Part shown: piece after piece, positions 28,223 to 36,777 of the stretch
How the letters are laid out: each line of letters opens with the position of its first letter
Position numbering within the stretch: position 1 is the first letter of the stretch
Assembly (NCBI RefSeq): GCF_003095655.1
Contig: NZ_CP029151.1
Coordinates: 3,285,001-3,349,000, forward strand
Source of the DNA: Dokdonia sp. Dokd-P16
Lineage (GTDB): Bacteria > Bacteroidota > Bacteroidia > Flavobacteriales > Flavobacteriaceae
Direction of reading: 5' to 3'
DNA: 64,000 bases
The notes under the pieces: generated by a model
Seen by the model: the letters and a program-made list of their open reading frames with translations, nothing else
Told to the model about the DNA's origin: nothing
Databases searched by the model: none
Made by a program: the position numbers and the translations under genes

Positions 28223-28293
28223 GTGAGAAAAAGCAGCTCAATTTTTTATAATAAAACACATAGTTGACAATCTCAAACTGTACGCTATTTCCA

Positions 28294-28301
28294 TACTTTT
28301 G
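28294..28301 (+). promoter_or_regulatory. -7 box close to the amine oxidase ATG
   Basis: TACTTTTG fits TAnnTTTG and ends five bases before the ATG at 28306. That would place the transcript start at or next to the start codon. Confidence 0.5.
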
Positions 28302-28305
28302 TAAG

Positions 28306-29355
28306 ATGGTTATAATTATAGGAGCTGGATTATCAGGATTACTTACAGCATATCGATTACAAGAACAAGGGATTCCCTATACCATTCTCGAGGCGAGATC
28401 TCGCGTAGGAGGAAGAATACACACACTTTACAATGAGAAGCAAGCTCCCGTAGAAATGGGCGCAACATGGTTCGGAGATTATCATACGGAGGTTGTTCGA
28501 CTTTTGGAGGAGTTAGACATTCCTAGATTTACACAGCACATGGATGCTACTGTTTTTTATGAACCTGTGGGCAGCAATGGAGCACAGCAAGTAAAAATCC
28601 CACCACAAGCAGCTAGTTATAGAGTAGCGGGCGGAACATCTGCATTAATCAATGCGATTTACAACAAGCTAGATAGCGCAAATGTTTTACTAAATCAATC
28701 TGTAAAATCCATTCGCTACATAAATAATAAAGTGCAAGTTTTAAGTAAAGACACCTTTGAAGGAGATGTAGTCGTTCTTGCGTTACCTCCAAAACTTTGG
28801 GGTTCTCATATTAATTTTGAGCCGCAATTATCAGATAATTTAAAACAACTTTCATTACAAACGCACACCTGGATGGAAGACTCCATAAAAGTGGCGATTA
28901 CCTATCCTACCCCTTTCTGGAAAGAAGCGCAAAAGCCTAGTACACTCTTTAGCAACATAGGACCCGTGACTGAATTTTACAACCATGAAAATGTTGAAAA
29001 ATCAAAATTTGCGCTTTGCGGCTTTGTAAATGCTTCATATAGCAAACTGAGTAATGAAGAACGTCAAAAGCTAGTTGTAAATCAGCTGGTGAGTGTTTTT
29101 GGCGCAAGTGCGCAAGACTATATAGCATATCACGAATGCGTCTGGAGCAATGAGCCACAAACTCATGTAGTATCTGAGAGTCCATTATTTCCTCATCAAA
29201 ACAACGGCAACCCACTATTTCGTGAGTCTCTATGGAATAACAGTTTATTTATCTCAAGTTCAGAAAGTGCAAAAGAGTTTCCAGGATATATGGATGGTGC
29301 AATTTCATCGGCAAATGAAACTGCTGCCAAGATTATAAAACGATTAGACTTATAA
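28306..29355 (+). CDS. flavin-containing amine oxidase-like protein
   Basis: 349 residues from MVIIIGAGLSGLLTAYRL, which places the dinucleotide-binding motif at the very N-terminus as usual. An upstream ATG (28264) lies within the likely promoter and is rejected. LEARSRVGGRIHTLYNE is the second FAD motif, GATWFGDYH follows, and the C-terminal FAD motif is represented by PGYMDGAISSANETAAKII. It is shorter than eukaryotic monoamine oxidases (about 500). It oxidises an amine or a related substrate with FAD; substrate unknown. It is not in an operon. Confidence 0.88.
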   Translation: MVIIIGAGLSGLLTAYRLQEQGIPYTILEARSRVGGRIHTLYNEKQAPVEMGATWFGDYHTEVVRLLEELDIPRFTQHMDATVFYEPVGSNGAQQVKIPPQAASYRVAGGTSALINAIYNKLDSANVLLNQSVKSIRYINNKVQVLSKDTFEGDVVVLALPPKLWGSHINFEPQLSDNLKQLSLQTHTWMEDSIKVAITYPTPFWKEAQKPSTLFSNIGPVTEFYNHENVEKSKFALCGFVNASYSKLSNEERQKLVVNQLVSVFGASAQDYIAYHECVWSNEPQTHVVSESPLFPHQNNGNPLFRESLWNNSLFISSSESAKEFPGYMDGAISSANETAAKIIKRLDL

Positions 29356-29403
29356 TAAGTTGCTTAAATGTTTTAAATTATTTTAATCAAAAATAACGGG
29401 CAA

Positions 29404-29441
29404 AAAAAAATGCGACTTCCCAAAGGAAGTCGCATTTTTTT
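29404..29441. terminator. bidirectional hairpin terminator
   Basis: AAAAAATGCGACTTCC, a CAAA loop, then GGAAGTCGCATTTTTT. It separates the converging amine oxidase and SDR genes and can serve both. Confidence 0.9.
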
Positions 29442-29458
29442 TAGTTGGTCGAATTTTA

Positions 29459-30097
29459 TTAATGTACAGCTACTTTATTTAAAGCGTCTGCAATAATTGT
29501 ATCGCCTTTTATAATTTCAAAAGTAGATTTATTTGCTACATCGTCATTTAATGTGCGCACTAATGTTTGTGCAACATCATTTCGGCTTATCTCACCTCTT
29601 TTATTGAGCTTTTCGGCAAGCTCTATTTTATTTGTTAGTTCGTTATCTGTAAGACTTCCAGGTCTTACAATAGCATAATTTAATCCGCTGTCTTTTAGAT
29701 ATTCATCAGCATTATGCTTCGCTTTCAAGTAATCCTGTAACTCTTCTGCCTCAGAAGGATTATCTGCACCCATGGAGCTTAACATCACAAACTTCTTAAT
29801 GTTATGCTGTTTTGATGCGTCAATCATTTTCTTTGCACCTTCTTGATCAACCTCTACAACTTTCTTTCCTCCAGATCCTGCTGCAAAAAGTACTTTATCG
29901 TATGATTGATTAAAAACCGGACTTACATCCTCTTCTAGATCTCCCATAACCGTCTCTACTCCTTGTGATTCGAAAAAGCTTTTTTGCTCTTCTTTTCTCA
30001 CCATTGCGATTGGATTGAAATATTGAGATTCTTTTAATAAGTTAACTATTTTTTTTCCTGTGGTACCATGTGCACCTGCTACTAATATCTTTTCCAT
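29459..30097 (-). CDS. atypical SDR, NAD(P)-binding YwnB-like protein
   Basis: 212 residues. The NAD(P) motif is at the N-terminus, ILVAGAHGTTGKKIVNLL. SSMGADNP and YAIVRPGSLTDN are typical of atypical SDR (NmrA/YwnB-like) proteins, which often lack the full catalytic tetrad and can act as redox sensors or flavin-reductase-like enzymes. A near -7 box (TATCTTGA read on the minus strand) lies just upstream. Substrate unknown. Confidence 0.87.
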   Translation of the reverse strand: MEKILVAGAHGTTGKKIVNLLKESQYFNPIAMVRKEEQKSFFESQGVETVMGDLEEDVSPVFNQSYDKVLFAAGSGGKKVVEVDQEGAKKMIDASKQHNIKKFVMLSSMGADNPSEAEELQDYLKAKHNADEYLKDSGLNYAIVRPGSLTDNELTNKIELAEKLNKRGEISRNDVAQTLVRTLNDDVANKSTFEIIKGDTIIADALNKVAVH

Positions 30098-30227
30098 GAC
30101 CTCAAGATACAGGCTTATCGCGTGTTTTAAAAAAAACGACTCTCAGTTTAACTATGATTTAATAGAAATGAGTAAATATTTAAGTTATTCATTAAAGTTA
30201 TTAACACTATGAGGAAACTTTTAAGAG

Positions 30228-30246
30228 TGCGCTTTCGCGAAAGCGT
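30228..30246. repeat. palindrome copy, intergenic
   Basis: GCGCTTTCGCGAAAGCGT, core at 30233-30242, followed by AACC. It lies in the divergent region 30098-30339, about 95 bases before the oxygenase gene. Confidence 0.88.
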
Positions 30247-30339
30247 AACCCTAAAATATCACGTCTTGACACCTCTTAACTGCTTATAAAACCTATAGAA
30301 AATTCTTATCTTCGTAACACAACCCTAAAGAAGGAAAAG

Positions 30340-31290
30340 ATGAATAATATACCAAGTGTAGATCTCGCAGATTTTTTAAGTGATGATCCTAACCGTAAAG
30401 CAAAATTTGTTCAAGAAATAGGTTCTGCATACGAAGACATAGGATTTGTATCATTAAAGAATCACTTTCTAGATGACCAGCTTGTAGATGGATTATATAA
30501 GAATGTGAAGGGCTTTTTTGCACTTCCTGAGGATACTAAGAAAAAGTACGAAATAGAAGGTGGTGGTGGCCAGCGTGGTTACATTTCTTTTGGAAAAGAA
30601 CATGCAAAAGGAAAGAAAGAAGGAGATTTAAAAGAATTCTGGCATTTTGGTCAAGAAGCAGACGAAGACGCAAACCTTGCCGAAGCGTATCCAGAGAATA
30701 TTGATGTAGCGGAGTTACCAGAGTTCAATGAAAAAGGTATGGAAGCATACCGCATGCTAGAAAAAACAGGTATTTATGTACTTAGAGCGCTAGCACTATA
30801 TATAGGTCTTGATGAATTCTATTTTGATCACTGGGCAAATAATGGGAACAGCATCTTGCGCCCTATTCATTACCCACCTATTAGTGAAGAGCCTAAGGGA
30901 GCGGTACGTGCCGGAGCACACGGAGACATCAACCTGATTACATTATTAATGGGAGCATCTGCTGGAGGTCTTCAAGTGTTACGTAAAGATGGAGAATGGA
31001 TAGACGCTATACCTAACGAAGATGAGCTAGTAATAAATGTAGGTGACATGCTAGAGCGCCATACTAATAATAAGTTACGTTCTACCATACATCGTGTGAT
31101 TAATCCGCCTAAAGAAGAATGGGGAACGGCTCGTTACAGCATTCCTTTCTTTATGCACCCACGATCAGATATGAAACTTAACTGTCTTGATGAGTGTATA
31201 AGTGAAGAGCACCCTAAAGCGTTTGAGGATATTACTGCAGGAGAATTTTTACACCAACGCCTTGTAGAAATAGGATTGATTAAAGAATAA
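30340..31290 (+). CDS. Fe(II)/2-oxoglutarate-dependent oxygenase, isopenicillin N synthase-like
   Basis: 316 residues. The N-terminal DIOX_N-like part (IPSVDLADFL, YEDIGFVSLKNH) precedes the jelly-roll core. Iron ligands are H194 and D196 in AGAHGDINLITLL and H251 in STIHRVINP. R265 and S267 in RYSIPFF bind 2-oxoglutarate. It hydroxylates or otherwise oxidises an unknown small molecule. It starts a run of four plus-strand genes, with SUI1 only two bases behind it. A weak ribosome-binding site, AAGGAAAAG, precedes the ATG. Confidence 0.93.
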   Translation: MNNIPSVDLADFLSDDPNRKAKFVQEIGSAYEDIGFVSLKNHFLDDQLVDGLYKNVKGFFALPEDTKKKYEIEGGGGQRGYISFGKEHAKGKKEGDLKEFWHFGQEADEDANLAEAYPENIDVAELPEFNEKGMEAYRMLEKTGIYVLRALALYIGLDEFYFDHWANNGNSILRPIHYPPISEEPKGAVRAGAHGDINLITLLMGASAGGLQVLRKDGEWIDAIPNEDELVINVGDMLERHTNNKLRSTIHRVINPPKEEWGTARYSIPFFMHPRSDMKLNCLDECISEEHPKAFEDITAGEFLHQRLVEIGLIKE

Positions 31291-31292
31291 AT

Positions 31293-31625
31293 ATGGACTT
31301 AGGCGACCAATTAAAGAATCTTTTTCCTGATCACACTCCGGAAAAAGATCCTATAGAAAATCTTGATATAGAAGATACACTCTGGATTCAAAATGACCCA
31401 CTCATCTGTAAATATGAGAAACGTAAAGGCAAACCCATTACAATAATTGAAGGTTATACTGGAGAAACATCAGACTTTAAAATCCTAGCTAAAGAGATTA
31501 AGGTCTTACTTGGTGTAGGAGGAAGTTTTAAAAATGAAAGTATTATCATTCAAGGCGATTACAGAGATCGCATCATGAGTTTTTTAAAAGAAAAAGGCTT
31601 CAAAACTAAACGTGTAGGCGGCTAG
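31293..31625 (+). CDS. SUI1/YciH family translation factor
   Basis: 110 residues. The SUI1 (eIF1-like) domain fills the second half: YEKRKGKPITIIEGYTG, then LAKEIKVLLGVGGSFKNESIIIQGDYRDRIMSFL. The loop GVGGSFKN..IIIQGD is the family signature. In bacteria such proteins are thought to tune start-codon selection. Many genes here lack Shine-Dalgarno sequences, so such a factor is of interest, but a link is only inference. It is tightly coupled to the oxygenase gene. Confidence 0.92.
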   Translation: MDLGDQLKNLFPDHTPEKDPIENLDIEDTLWIQNDPLICKYEKRKGKPITIIEGYTGETSDFKILAKEIKVLLGVGGSFKNESIIIQGDYRDRIMSFLKEKGFKTKRVGG

Positions 31626-31673
31626 TATATCTATTATTAAAACTGTTGCCATTTTAAAATATCCCTCCGTATT

Positions 31674-32606
31674 ATGAAGAAAACGTTACACGTTACTAAT
31701 GGTGACAGTCTTAATGACCGCCTATTAACTATGAAAATAGATGGTGATTATGCAGTATGGAGAGAGATGCTTTGTGAGGGAAAAACAATAGTAGACCTTG
31801 CGAGTAGTGCTTTTAGAAAAACACGTGTTTCCTTTTTTAAAAACAAATACCCCGAGCAAGCGGGAGATTATGATGAGAAATTTGGTAGTCAGCTAGCAAT
31901 TATTGCAGATGCTCATCATTACGAAGAAATTATATTGTGGTTTGAATATGATCTTTTTTGCCATATTAATATGCTCGCCTGTATAAGTTTTATAAAATCT
32001 CTCGGATATAAAGGAAGTGTTTATCTAGTATGCAGTGGCAGGGTCTCTGGAGAAAAGGATTTATTTGCGCTCTCTCAATTATCTGACAAGCAATTACTGA
32101 TTCACTATAAAGACAAAGTACTACTCAATAATCATGACCTTTTTATTGCAGATGACTTATGGAGACTTTATTGTGGTAAAGACCCACTTAAGCTGGATCC
32201 AAAAAGAGCCAAAGATTCTAATTTTACTTATTTATCTAATTGCATAAGCGCTCATAAAGAACGTTTTCCTAGTGTAATCACCGGTCTCAATACGCTCGAA
32301 ACAAATATGCTTAGACTCATAAGAAAGTATAATATTAAAACACCACATCAATTATGTGGCTATATGCTCAATTATCAAGGGTACTATGGCTACGGTGATA
32401 TACAAATCAAAAAAATGATCACTCGCATGTCTCCATTTTTTACGGACACAGAAGGTCGTCTTACCCTCACAGAGAAAGCAAATAACATTCTAGACAATTC
32501 ATACAATGTTTTTAAAGAAATGAAGTACCCCTGCACATTAGGAGGTGCATCAAAGTATGAATATGTTTACAACAACGATAACCATCAACTTACAAAAGCT
32601 CAATAA
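31674..32606 (+). CDS. DUF1835 domain protein
   Basis: 310 residues. The start KTLHVTNGDSLNDRL, then VWREMLCEGKT and later IILWFEYDLFCHINMLACI, are hallmarks of DUF1835, a cytosolic family without assigned activity. The C-terminal half resembles the winged DUF3658-like tail: LTEKANNILDN. The next gene follows with no spacing (stop at 32606, ATG at 32607), suggesting an operon with the nucleoside phosphorylase. Function unknown. Confidence 0.85.
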   Translation: MKKTLHVTNGDSLNDRLLTMKIDGDYAVWREMLCEGKTIVDLASSAFRKTRVSFFKNKYPEQAGDYDEKFGSQLAIIADAHHYEEIILWFEYDLFCHINMLACISFIKSLGYKGSVYLVCSGRVSGEKDLFALSQLSDKQLLIHYKDKVLLNNHDLFIADDLWRLYCGKDPLKLDPKRAKDSNFTYLSNCISAHKERFPSVITGLNTLETNMLRLIRKYNIKTPHQLCGYMLNYQGYYGYGDIQIKKMITRMSPFFTDTEGRLTLTEKANNILDNSYNVFKEMKYPCTLGGASKYEYVYNNDNHQLTKAQ

Positions 32607-33497
32607 ATGACAATAGCACCATCAGAACTTATACTTAATCCAGACGGTAGTATTTACCACCTAAATTTAAGACCAGAACACCTTGCATCTACAATAATAA
32701 CTGTAGGAGATCCTGACCGTGTAGATACGGTTACAAAATATTTTGACAGTGTACGTTTTACAACGCAAAAACGCGAATTCAAAACAAGCACCGGAACTTA
32801 TAAAGGAAAAGAAATCACAGTTATTTCAACTGGGATAGGTACAGATAACATCGACATTGTACTCAATGAACTTGATGCGCTAGTTAATATAAATCTAGAA
32901 ACAAGAGAAATAAATGAAGAGCACACTAGTTTAGATATTGTACGTATAGGTACAAGTGGCTCTATCCAAGCAGATATTCCTGTAAACTCTTTCTTAATGA
33001 GCCGCTATGCGATAGGACTAGACGCCCTACTCCACTTTTATGATAGTAAACATGTACAGCATCCAGCAATCCAAAAAGCTTTTATAGAACACATGTCATG
33101 GGCACCAGAAAAAAGTGATCCTTATGCAGTGGCTTGCGATGAGCAACTTGCAGATAAATTTGCTTCAGATAAAATAGTCGATGGATTTACTGCTACAAAT
33201 ATTGGATTTTATGGGCCGCAAGGAAGAGTGTTAAGACTTAAAACGACTGACGCTACCATGAATGACAAATTAGGAACTTTTTGCTTTCGCGAAAACGTGA
33301 CTAGCAAAGAACTTAAGGTTACGAATTTAGAGATGGAAACTTCTGGAATATATGGCCTCGCAAAATTACTAGGACACCGTGCCGTTTCTCTTAATTGTAT
33401 TATTGCTAATAGAGCAAATATGACTTTTAGCGAGCAACCTACAGAGCAAACCGAAGCTCTTATCCAGTATACACTTGACGCGCTTACTAAAAATTAA
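32607..33497 (+). CDS. nucleoside phosphorylase, uridine phosphorylase-like
   Basis: 296 residues of the NP-I fold. Phosphate and nucleoside contacts are visible in TIITVGDPDRVD, STGIGTDNIDIVLNEL, IVRIGTSGSIQ and the ribose-binding NLEMETSGIYGLAKLLGH. It cleaves a nucleoside with phosphate to base and ribose-1-phosphate. Base preference (uridine or purine) cannot be decided. The palindrome at 33285-33294 encodes FCFRENVTSK at about 226-232, in a loop before the core motif NLEMETSGIYGL. The gene is co-directional with, and abuts, DUF1835. Confidence 0.88.
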   Translation: MTIAPSELILNPDGSIYHLNLRPEHLASTIITVGDPDRVDTVTKYFDSVRFTTQKREFKTSTGTYKGKEITVISTGIGTDNIDIVLNELDALVNINLETREINEEHTSLDIVRIGTSGSIQADIPVNSFLMSRYAIGLDALLHFYDSKHVQHPAIQKAFIEHMSWAPEKSDPYAVACDEQLADKFASDKIVDGFTATNIGFYGPQGRVLRLKTTDATMNDKLGTFCFRENVTSKELKVTNLEMETSGIYGLAKLLGHRAVSLNCIIANRANMTFSEQPTEQTEALIQYTLDALTKN

Positions 33498-33525
33498 TAC
33501 GCTTTAAGTCAATTTCATTTACATT

Positions 33526-33554
33526 AAGAGGAGCATTTATTGCTCCTCTTTTAA
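33526..33554 (+). terminator. hairpin terminator after the nucleoside phosphorylase
   Basis: AAGAGGAGCA, a TTTAT loop, TGCTCCTCTT, then TTAA, 28 bases past the stop. Confidence 0.85.
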
Positions 33555-33592
33555 CATAGACTTAATCCTTTCAGGGTGGTGCTTTTGTACAT

Positions 33593-35665
33593 TTGAGTAA
33601 ATACCCTGAGATGATTAAACTTACCGACGAAAATTTTAGACATAGAGATTTAAACTGGCTTAGTTTTAACGAGCGAGTACTTCAAGAAGCTGAGGATGTT
33701 GAGAATAATCCACTGTATGAGCGTCTTAAGTTTCTAGCGATATACTCTACTAATCTCGATGAGTTTTTCCGAGTACGCGTGTCACAGTTGCGCCAACTCA
33801 AAAGAGTTAAAAAAGAAATTAGAAAGCAATTATCCCTCAAACCAAATAAGATTGTAAAAGAGATAAAAGCTACGGTACATGAGCAGCAGCAACGTTTTGG
33901 TCACACTTTTAGAAAAGTGATCATCCCAGAACTTGAAAAGCATCATATTCACATCCTTACCTCAAAAACCTACACAGATAAGCATAAAATTCTTGCAGAT
34001 GGCTGGTACACTTCTACCATAAGAGAACATCTTGATGTAAAAAAGGTTGACCTTGGGGATAAGAATGATATTTTTCTAGAAGATCAGTCACTATACTTTT
34101 ACGTACTTTTTAAGGACACCTCAAAAGTGGGATTTGTCACTATCCCTACCCATAAAGTAGATCGTTTTGTACACCTAGTTAAAGATAATGACGAGCACTA
34201 TCTTACTTTTATTGATGACATTATTCATTATAAAATGGATACTATTTTTCCTGATGAGCAAATACGTGGCATTTTTGAAGTAAAGATTTCTAGAGATGCA
34301 GAGCTATACCTAGATGATGAGCTTGACGGTATACTCGCAGATCGTATTTATGAATCCTTAAAACGACGCCACAAAGGGCAGCCTACAAGACTGCTTTATG
34401 ATGCTTCTATGGATAAAGATGATGCAAAAAAATTAAGAAAGCTCTTGCGTGTAGGTAAAGTAGACATGATGCCAGGCGGTCGCTATCACAACTTCAATGA
34501 CTTTTTTCAGTTTCCAGACCCTACAGAAAATCCTGAGCTACATTTTGAAAAACAACCATTAATAAAACATAATGCGCTCGAGAGAGCCACAGATTACTTT
34601 AAAGTATTAAAAGAACGTGATCATCTCGTACATTTTCCTTTTATGTCTTTTCATTATGTGGAGCGTTTTATAGAGCAAGCCTCAGAAGATAAAGATGTCA
34701 CAGAAATAAAGATATCCTTGTATCGCGTTGCAAGTGAATCTCCGCTTACTTCGGCGCTTCTTAAGGCCTTAGATAACGGTAAAAAGGTGTTTATATTCAT
34801 CGAAGCAAAAGCTCGCTTTGACGAAGAGAATAACATTACTTGGGGACGCACTTTTGAAGAGAAAGGAGCCACTGTTATTTATAGCTATCCGCGTATCAAA
34901 GTACATTCAAAAATATTACTTGTAAAGCGCAAAGAGGAAGGTAAAAACCGCCGATACATTTATATAGGTACTGGTAACTTTAATGCTAAGACCTCAAAAA
35001 TCTATGCAGATCATGGTTTCTTTTCGGGAGATAAGAAATTGGGTAAAGAACTTAACCGTGTGTTTAAAGTACTAGAGGGAGACCTCATTGTACCTCGCAA
35101 CAAACATTTACTCGTTTCTCCATTTACCACGAGACGCACTTTTGAAAAACTCATTAATGATGAAATCGATTTTGCTCAATCTGGTAAACACGCAGAGATC
35201 AAAATAAAAATGAATAGCTTTGAGGATAAGGATATGATTAAACTCCTCTATAAAGCGAGTCAAGCTGGAGTAAAAATCACAATGCTTGTGCGCGGCTTTA
35301 CCGCTCTTATCCCTGGAGTAAAAGGACTGAGCGAGAATATCTATATGACTTCCATTTTAGATAGATACCTCGAGCATGGACGTATTTACTGGTTTAATCA
35401 TGATGGCGATGAGCAGTTATTTATGGGAAGTGCAGACTGGATGACTAGAAATCTAGATAGACGTATTGAGGTACTTGTTCCTATCACAGACACAGATTGC
35501 CGTAAGGAGTTAAAAGAGATTTTTGACATTCAGCTATCAGATAATGTCAAGGCTCGTATTCAAAATAAAGAAGAGAATAACGCTTTCGCGAAAGCAGAAA
35601 AAGAAACACCAAAAATTAGATCACAATATGCTATTTTTGACTATCTAAAAGCGAAGCACAATTAA
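33593..35665 (+). CDS. ppk1: polyphosphate kinase 1
   Basis: 690 residues, normal PPK1 length. The N-terminal domain opens HRDLNWLSFNERVLQEAED. The phosphorylated histidine is H438 in RIKVHSKILLV, and GTGNFNAKTSKIYADHGFF follows. It makes long-chain polyphosphate from ATP. The listed start is TTG (33593); the ATG at 33611 (MIKLTDENF) is equally possible. Upstream GCTTTTG may be a -7 box. A palindrome copy at 35584-35593 encodes NAFAKAEKE in the variable C-terminal tail. The substrate-binding-like gene follows after four bases. Confidence 0.94.
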   Translation: MSKYPEMIKLTDENFRHRDLNWLSFNERVLQEAEDVENNPLYERLKFLAIYSTNLDEFFRVRVSQLRQLKRVKKEIRKQLSLKPNKIVKEIKATVHEQQQRFGHTFRKVIIPELEKHHIHILTSKTYTDKHKILADGWYTSTIREHLDVKKVDLGDKNDIFLEDQSLYFYVLFKDTSKVGFVTIPTHKVDRFVHLVKDNDEHYLTFIDDIIHYKMDTIFPDEQIRGIFEVKISRDAELYLDDELDGILADRIYESLKRRHKGQPTRLLYDASMDKDDAKKLRKLLRVGKVDMMPGGRYHNFNDFFQFPDPTENPELHFEKQPLIKHNALERATDYFKVLKERDHLVHFPFMSFHYVERFIEQASEDKDVTEIKISLYRVASESPLTSALLKALDNGKKVFIFIEAKARFDEENNITWGRTFEEKGATVIYSYPRIKVHSKILLVKRKEEGKNRRYIYIGTGNFNAKTSKIYADHGFFSGDKKLGKELNRVFKVLEGDLIVPRNKHLLVSPFTTRRTFEKLINDEIDFAQSGKHAEIKIKMNSFEDKDMIKLLYKASQAGVKITMLVRGFTALIPGVKGLSENIYMTSILDRYLEHGRIYWFNHDGDEQLFMGSADWMTRNLDRRIEVLVPITDTDCRKELKEIFDIQLSDNVKARIQNKEENNAFAKAEKETPKIRSQYAIFDYLKAKHN

Positions 35666-35669
35666 GCAT

Positions 35670-36521
35670 ATGACTACAGTACGAATAGGTGGAGTACCAG
35701 AACATTTTAACCTTCCTTGGCATCTAGCAATAGAGGATGAAATGTTTATTGAGCAAGGAGTACATGTACAGTGGATAGATTTCCCAGAAGGTACAGGTGC
35801 TATGAATAAAGCTTTACGTGATAACGAGATTGACCTTGCGGTTATATTAACTGGTGGAATCATTAAGGACATCGCAAATGGTAATCCGTCAAAAATTTTA
35901 CAAATATTTGTTTCTTCTCCATTACAATGGGGCGTTCATGTTGCTGGCAGCAGTACATTACAGTCTATAGAAGAACTTGAGGATAAGGTATGTGCAATAA
36001 GCCGCTATGGCTCTGGATCACACGTAATGGCTCATGTACAAGCAGAACAAAGAGGATGGAATACAGATGAACTTAAGTTTAAAGTAATAAACACCTTAGA
36101 TGGAGCTATTACAGCACTTACAGAAGGTACTGCAGATTATTTTATGTGGGAACACTTTACTACAAAACCTATTGTAGATAAAGGAGTCTTTAAGAGATTG
36201 GGTGATTTTCCTACGCCTTGGAGTTGCTTTGTGATTGCGGGTAGAGAAGATTTTATTGCTGAGCATTATGATGCTATTAACGTCGTACTAGAAACCATCA
36301 ATACAGTTTCGGCAGATTTTAAAAATATCCCTTCTATAGATCGTACGCTGGCTAATAGATATGAGCAACAGCTAGAAGATATTCAAAAATGGCTCACGAT
36401 GACCACTTGGTCTCAAGAGCAGATCACAAACAAAGAAATTGAGCGCATACAATCACGACTATCAGATTTAAAAATGATTGATAACAAGCTTGAAGCGAGT
36501 CTCTTTAAAGCAACACTATAA
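35670..36521 (+). CDS. type 2 substrate-binding-protein fold without signal peptide
   Basis: 283 residues. The N-terminus MTTVRIGGVPEHFNLPWHLAIEDEMF begins directly with the first strand of a SsuA/ThiY-type binding protein and has no signal peptide, so it should be cytosolic. MNKALRDNEIDLAVILTGG, SRYGSGSHVMAHV, LDGAITALTEGTADYFMWE and FPTPWSCFVIAGRED follow the two-lobed fold. No ABC permease or ATPase is adjacent. It resembles the cytosolic Ca3427-like group, from memory. It may be a small-molecule enzyme or sensor. It shares an operon with ppk1 (four-base gap). Confidence 0.85.
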   Translation: MTTVRIGGVPEHFNLPWHLAIEDEMFIEQGVHVQWIDFPEGTGAMNKALRDNEIDLAVILTGGIIKDIANGNPSKILQIFVSSPLQWGVHVAGSSTLQSIEELEDKVCAISRYGSGSHVMAHVQAEQRGWNTDELKFKVINTLDGAITALTEGTADYFMWEHFTTKPIVDKGVFKRLGDFPTPWSCFVIAGREDFIAEHYDAINVVLETINTVSADFKNIPSIDRTLANRYEQQLEDIQKWLTMTTWSQEQITNKEIERIQSRLSDLKMIDNKLEASLFKATL

Positions 36522-36593
36522 TATTTACTACATACTCACGCAACCTTTCCCATAGATAAGCATCTATAGGGTACAAACTACATATTTTTTCTA

Positions 36594-36704
36594 ATGACCA
36601 TTTTTTTTAGTGTGATAGCAATCCTTATTGCTATCAATTTCCTCCTATTGCAATTTTCATGTAATGAAGTTACAGATCCTGAAGCAGAGGAAGAAGAAGA
36701 ATAA
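36594..36704 (+). CDS. small membrane peptide with acidic tail, 36 aa
   Basis: The frame ATGACCATTTTTTTTAGTG... to TAA at 36702-36704 encodes 36 residues. A hydrophobic run FFSVIAILIAINFLLLQFSC is followed by NEVTDPEAEEEEE. It is either a single-span peptide or a tiny lipoprotein (lipobox-like QFSC). A strong terminator directly after it supports real transcription. The rest of 36522-36777 holds only this frame and that terminator. Confidence 0.6.
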   Translation: MTIFFSVIAILIAINFLLLQFSCNEVTDPEAEEEEE

Positions 36705-36722
36705 AAATTCAACCTTTAAAGC

Positions 36723-36764
36723 AAAACGACGCCGAAAGCAAATTAAAATTTTCGGCGTCGTTTT
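36723..36764. terminator. bidirectional hairpin terminator
   Basis: AAAACGACGCCGAAA and TTTTCGGCGTCGTTTT enclose an 11-base loop. It separates the small peptide gene from the convergent ung gene. Confidence 0.9.
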
Positions 36765-36777
36765 TTTATGTCTTAAT

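Noticed and set aside
28264-28268. TTGAC as -33 element for the amine oxidase promoter
   Set aside because: The gap to the -7 box is about 27 bases, longer than the usual 19-21.
28949-29215. Minus-strand 88-codon frame in the amine oxidase gene
   Set aside because: It is a shadow of a well-conserved FAD-enzyme gene on the other strand.
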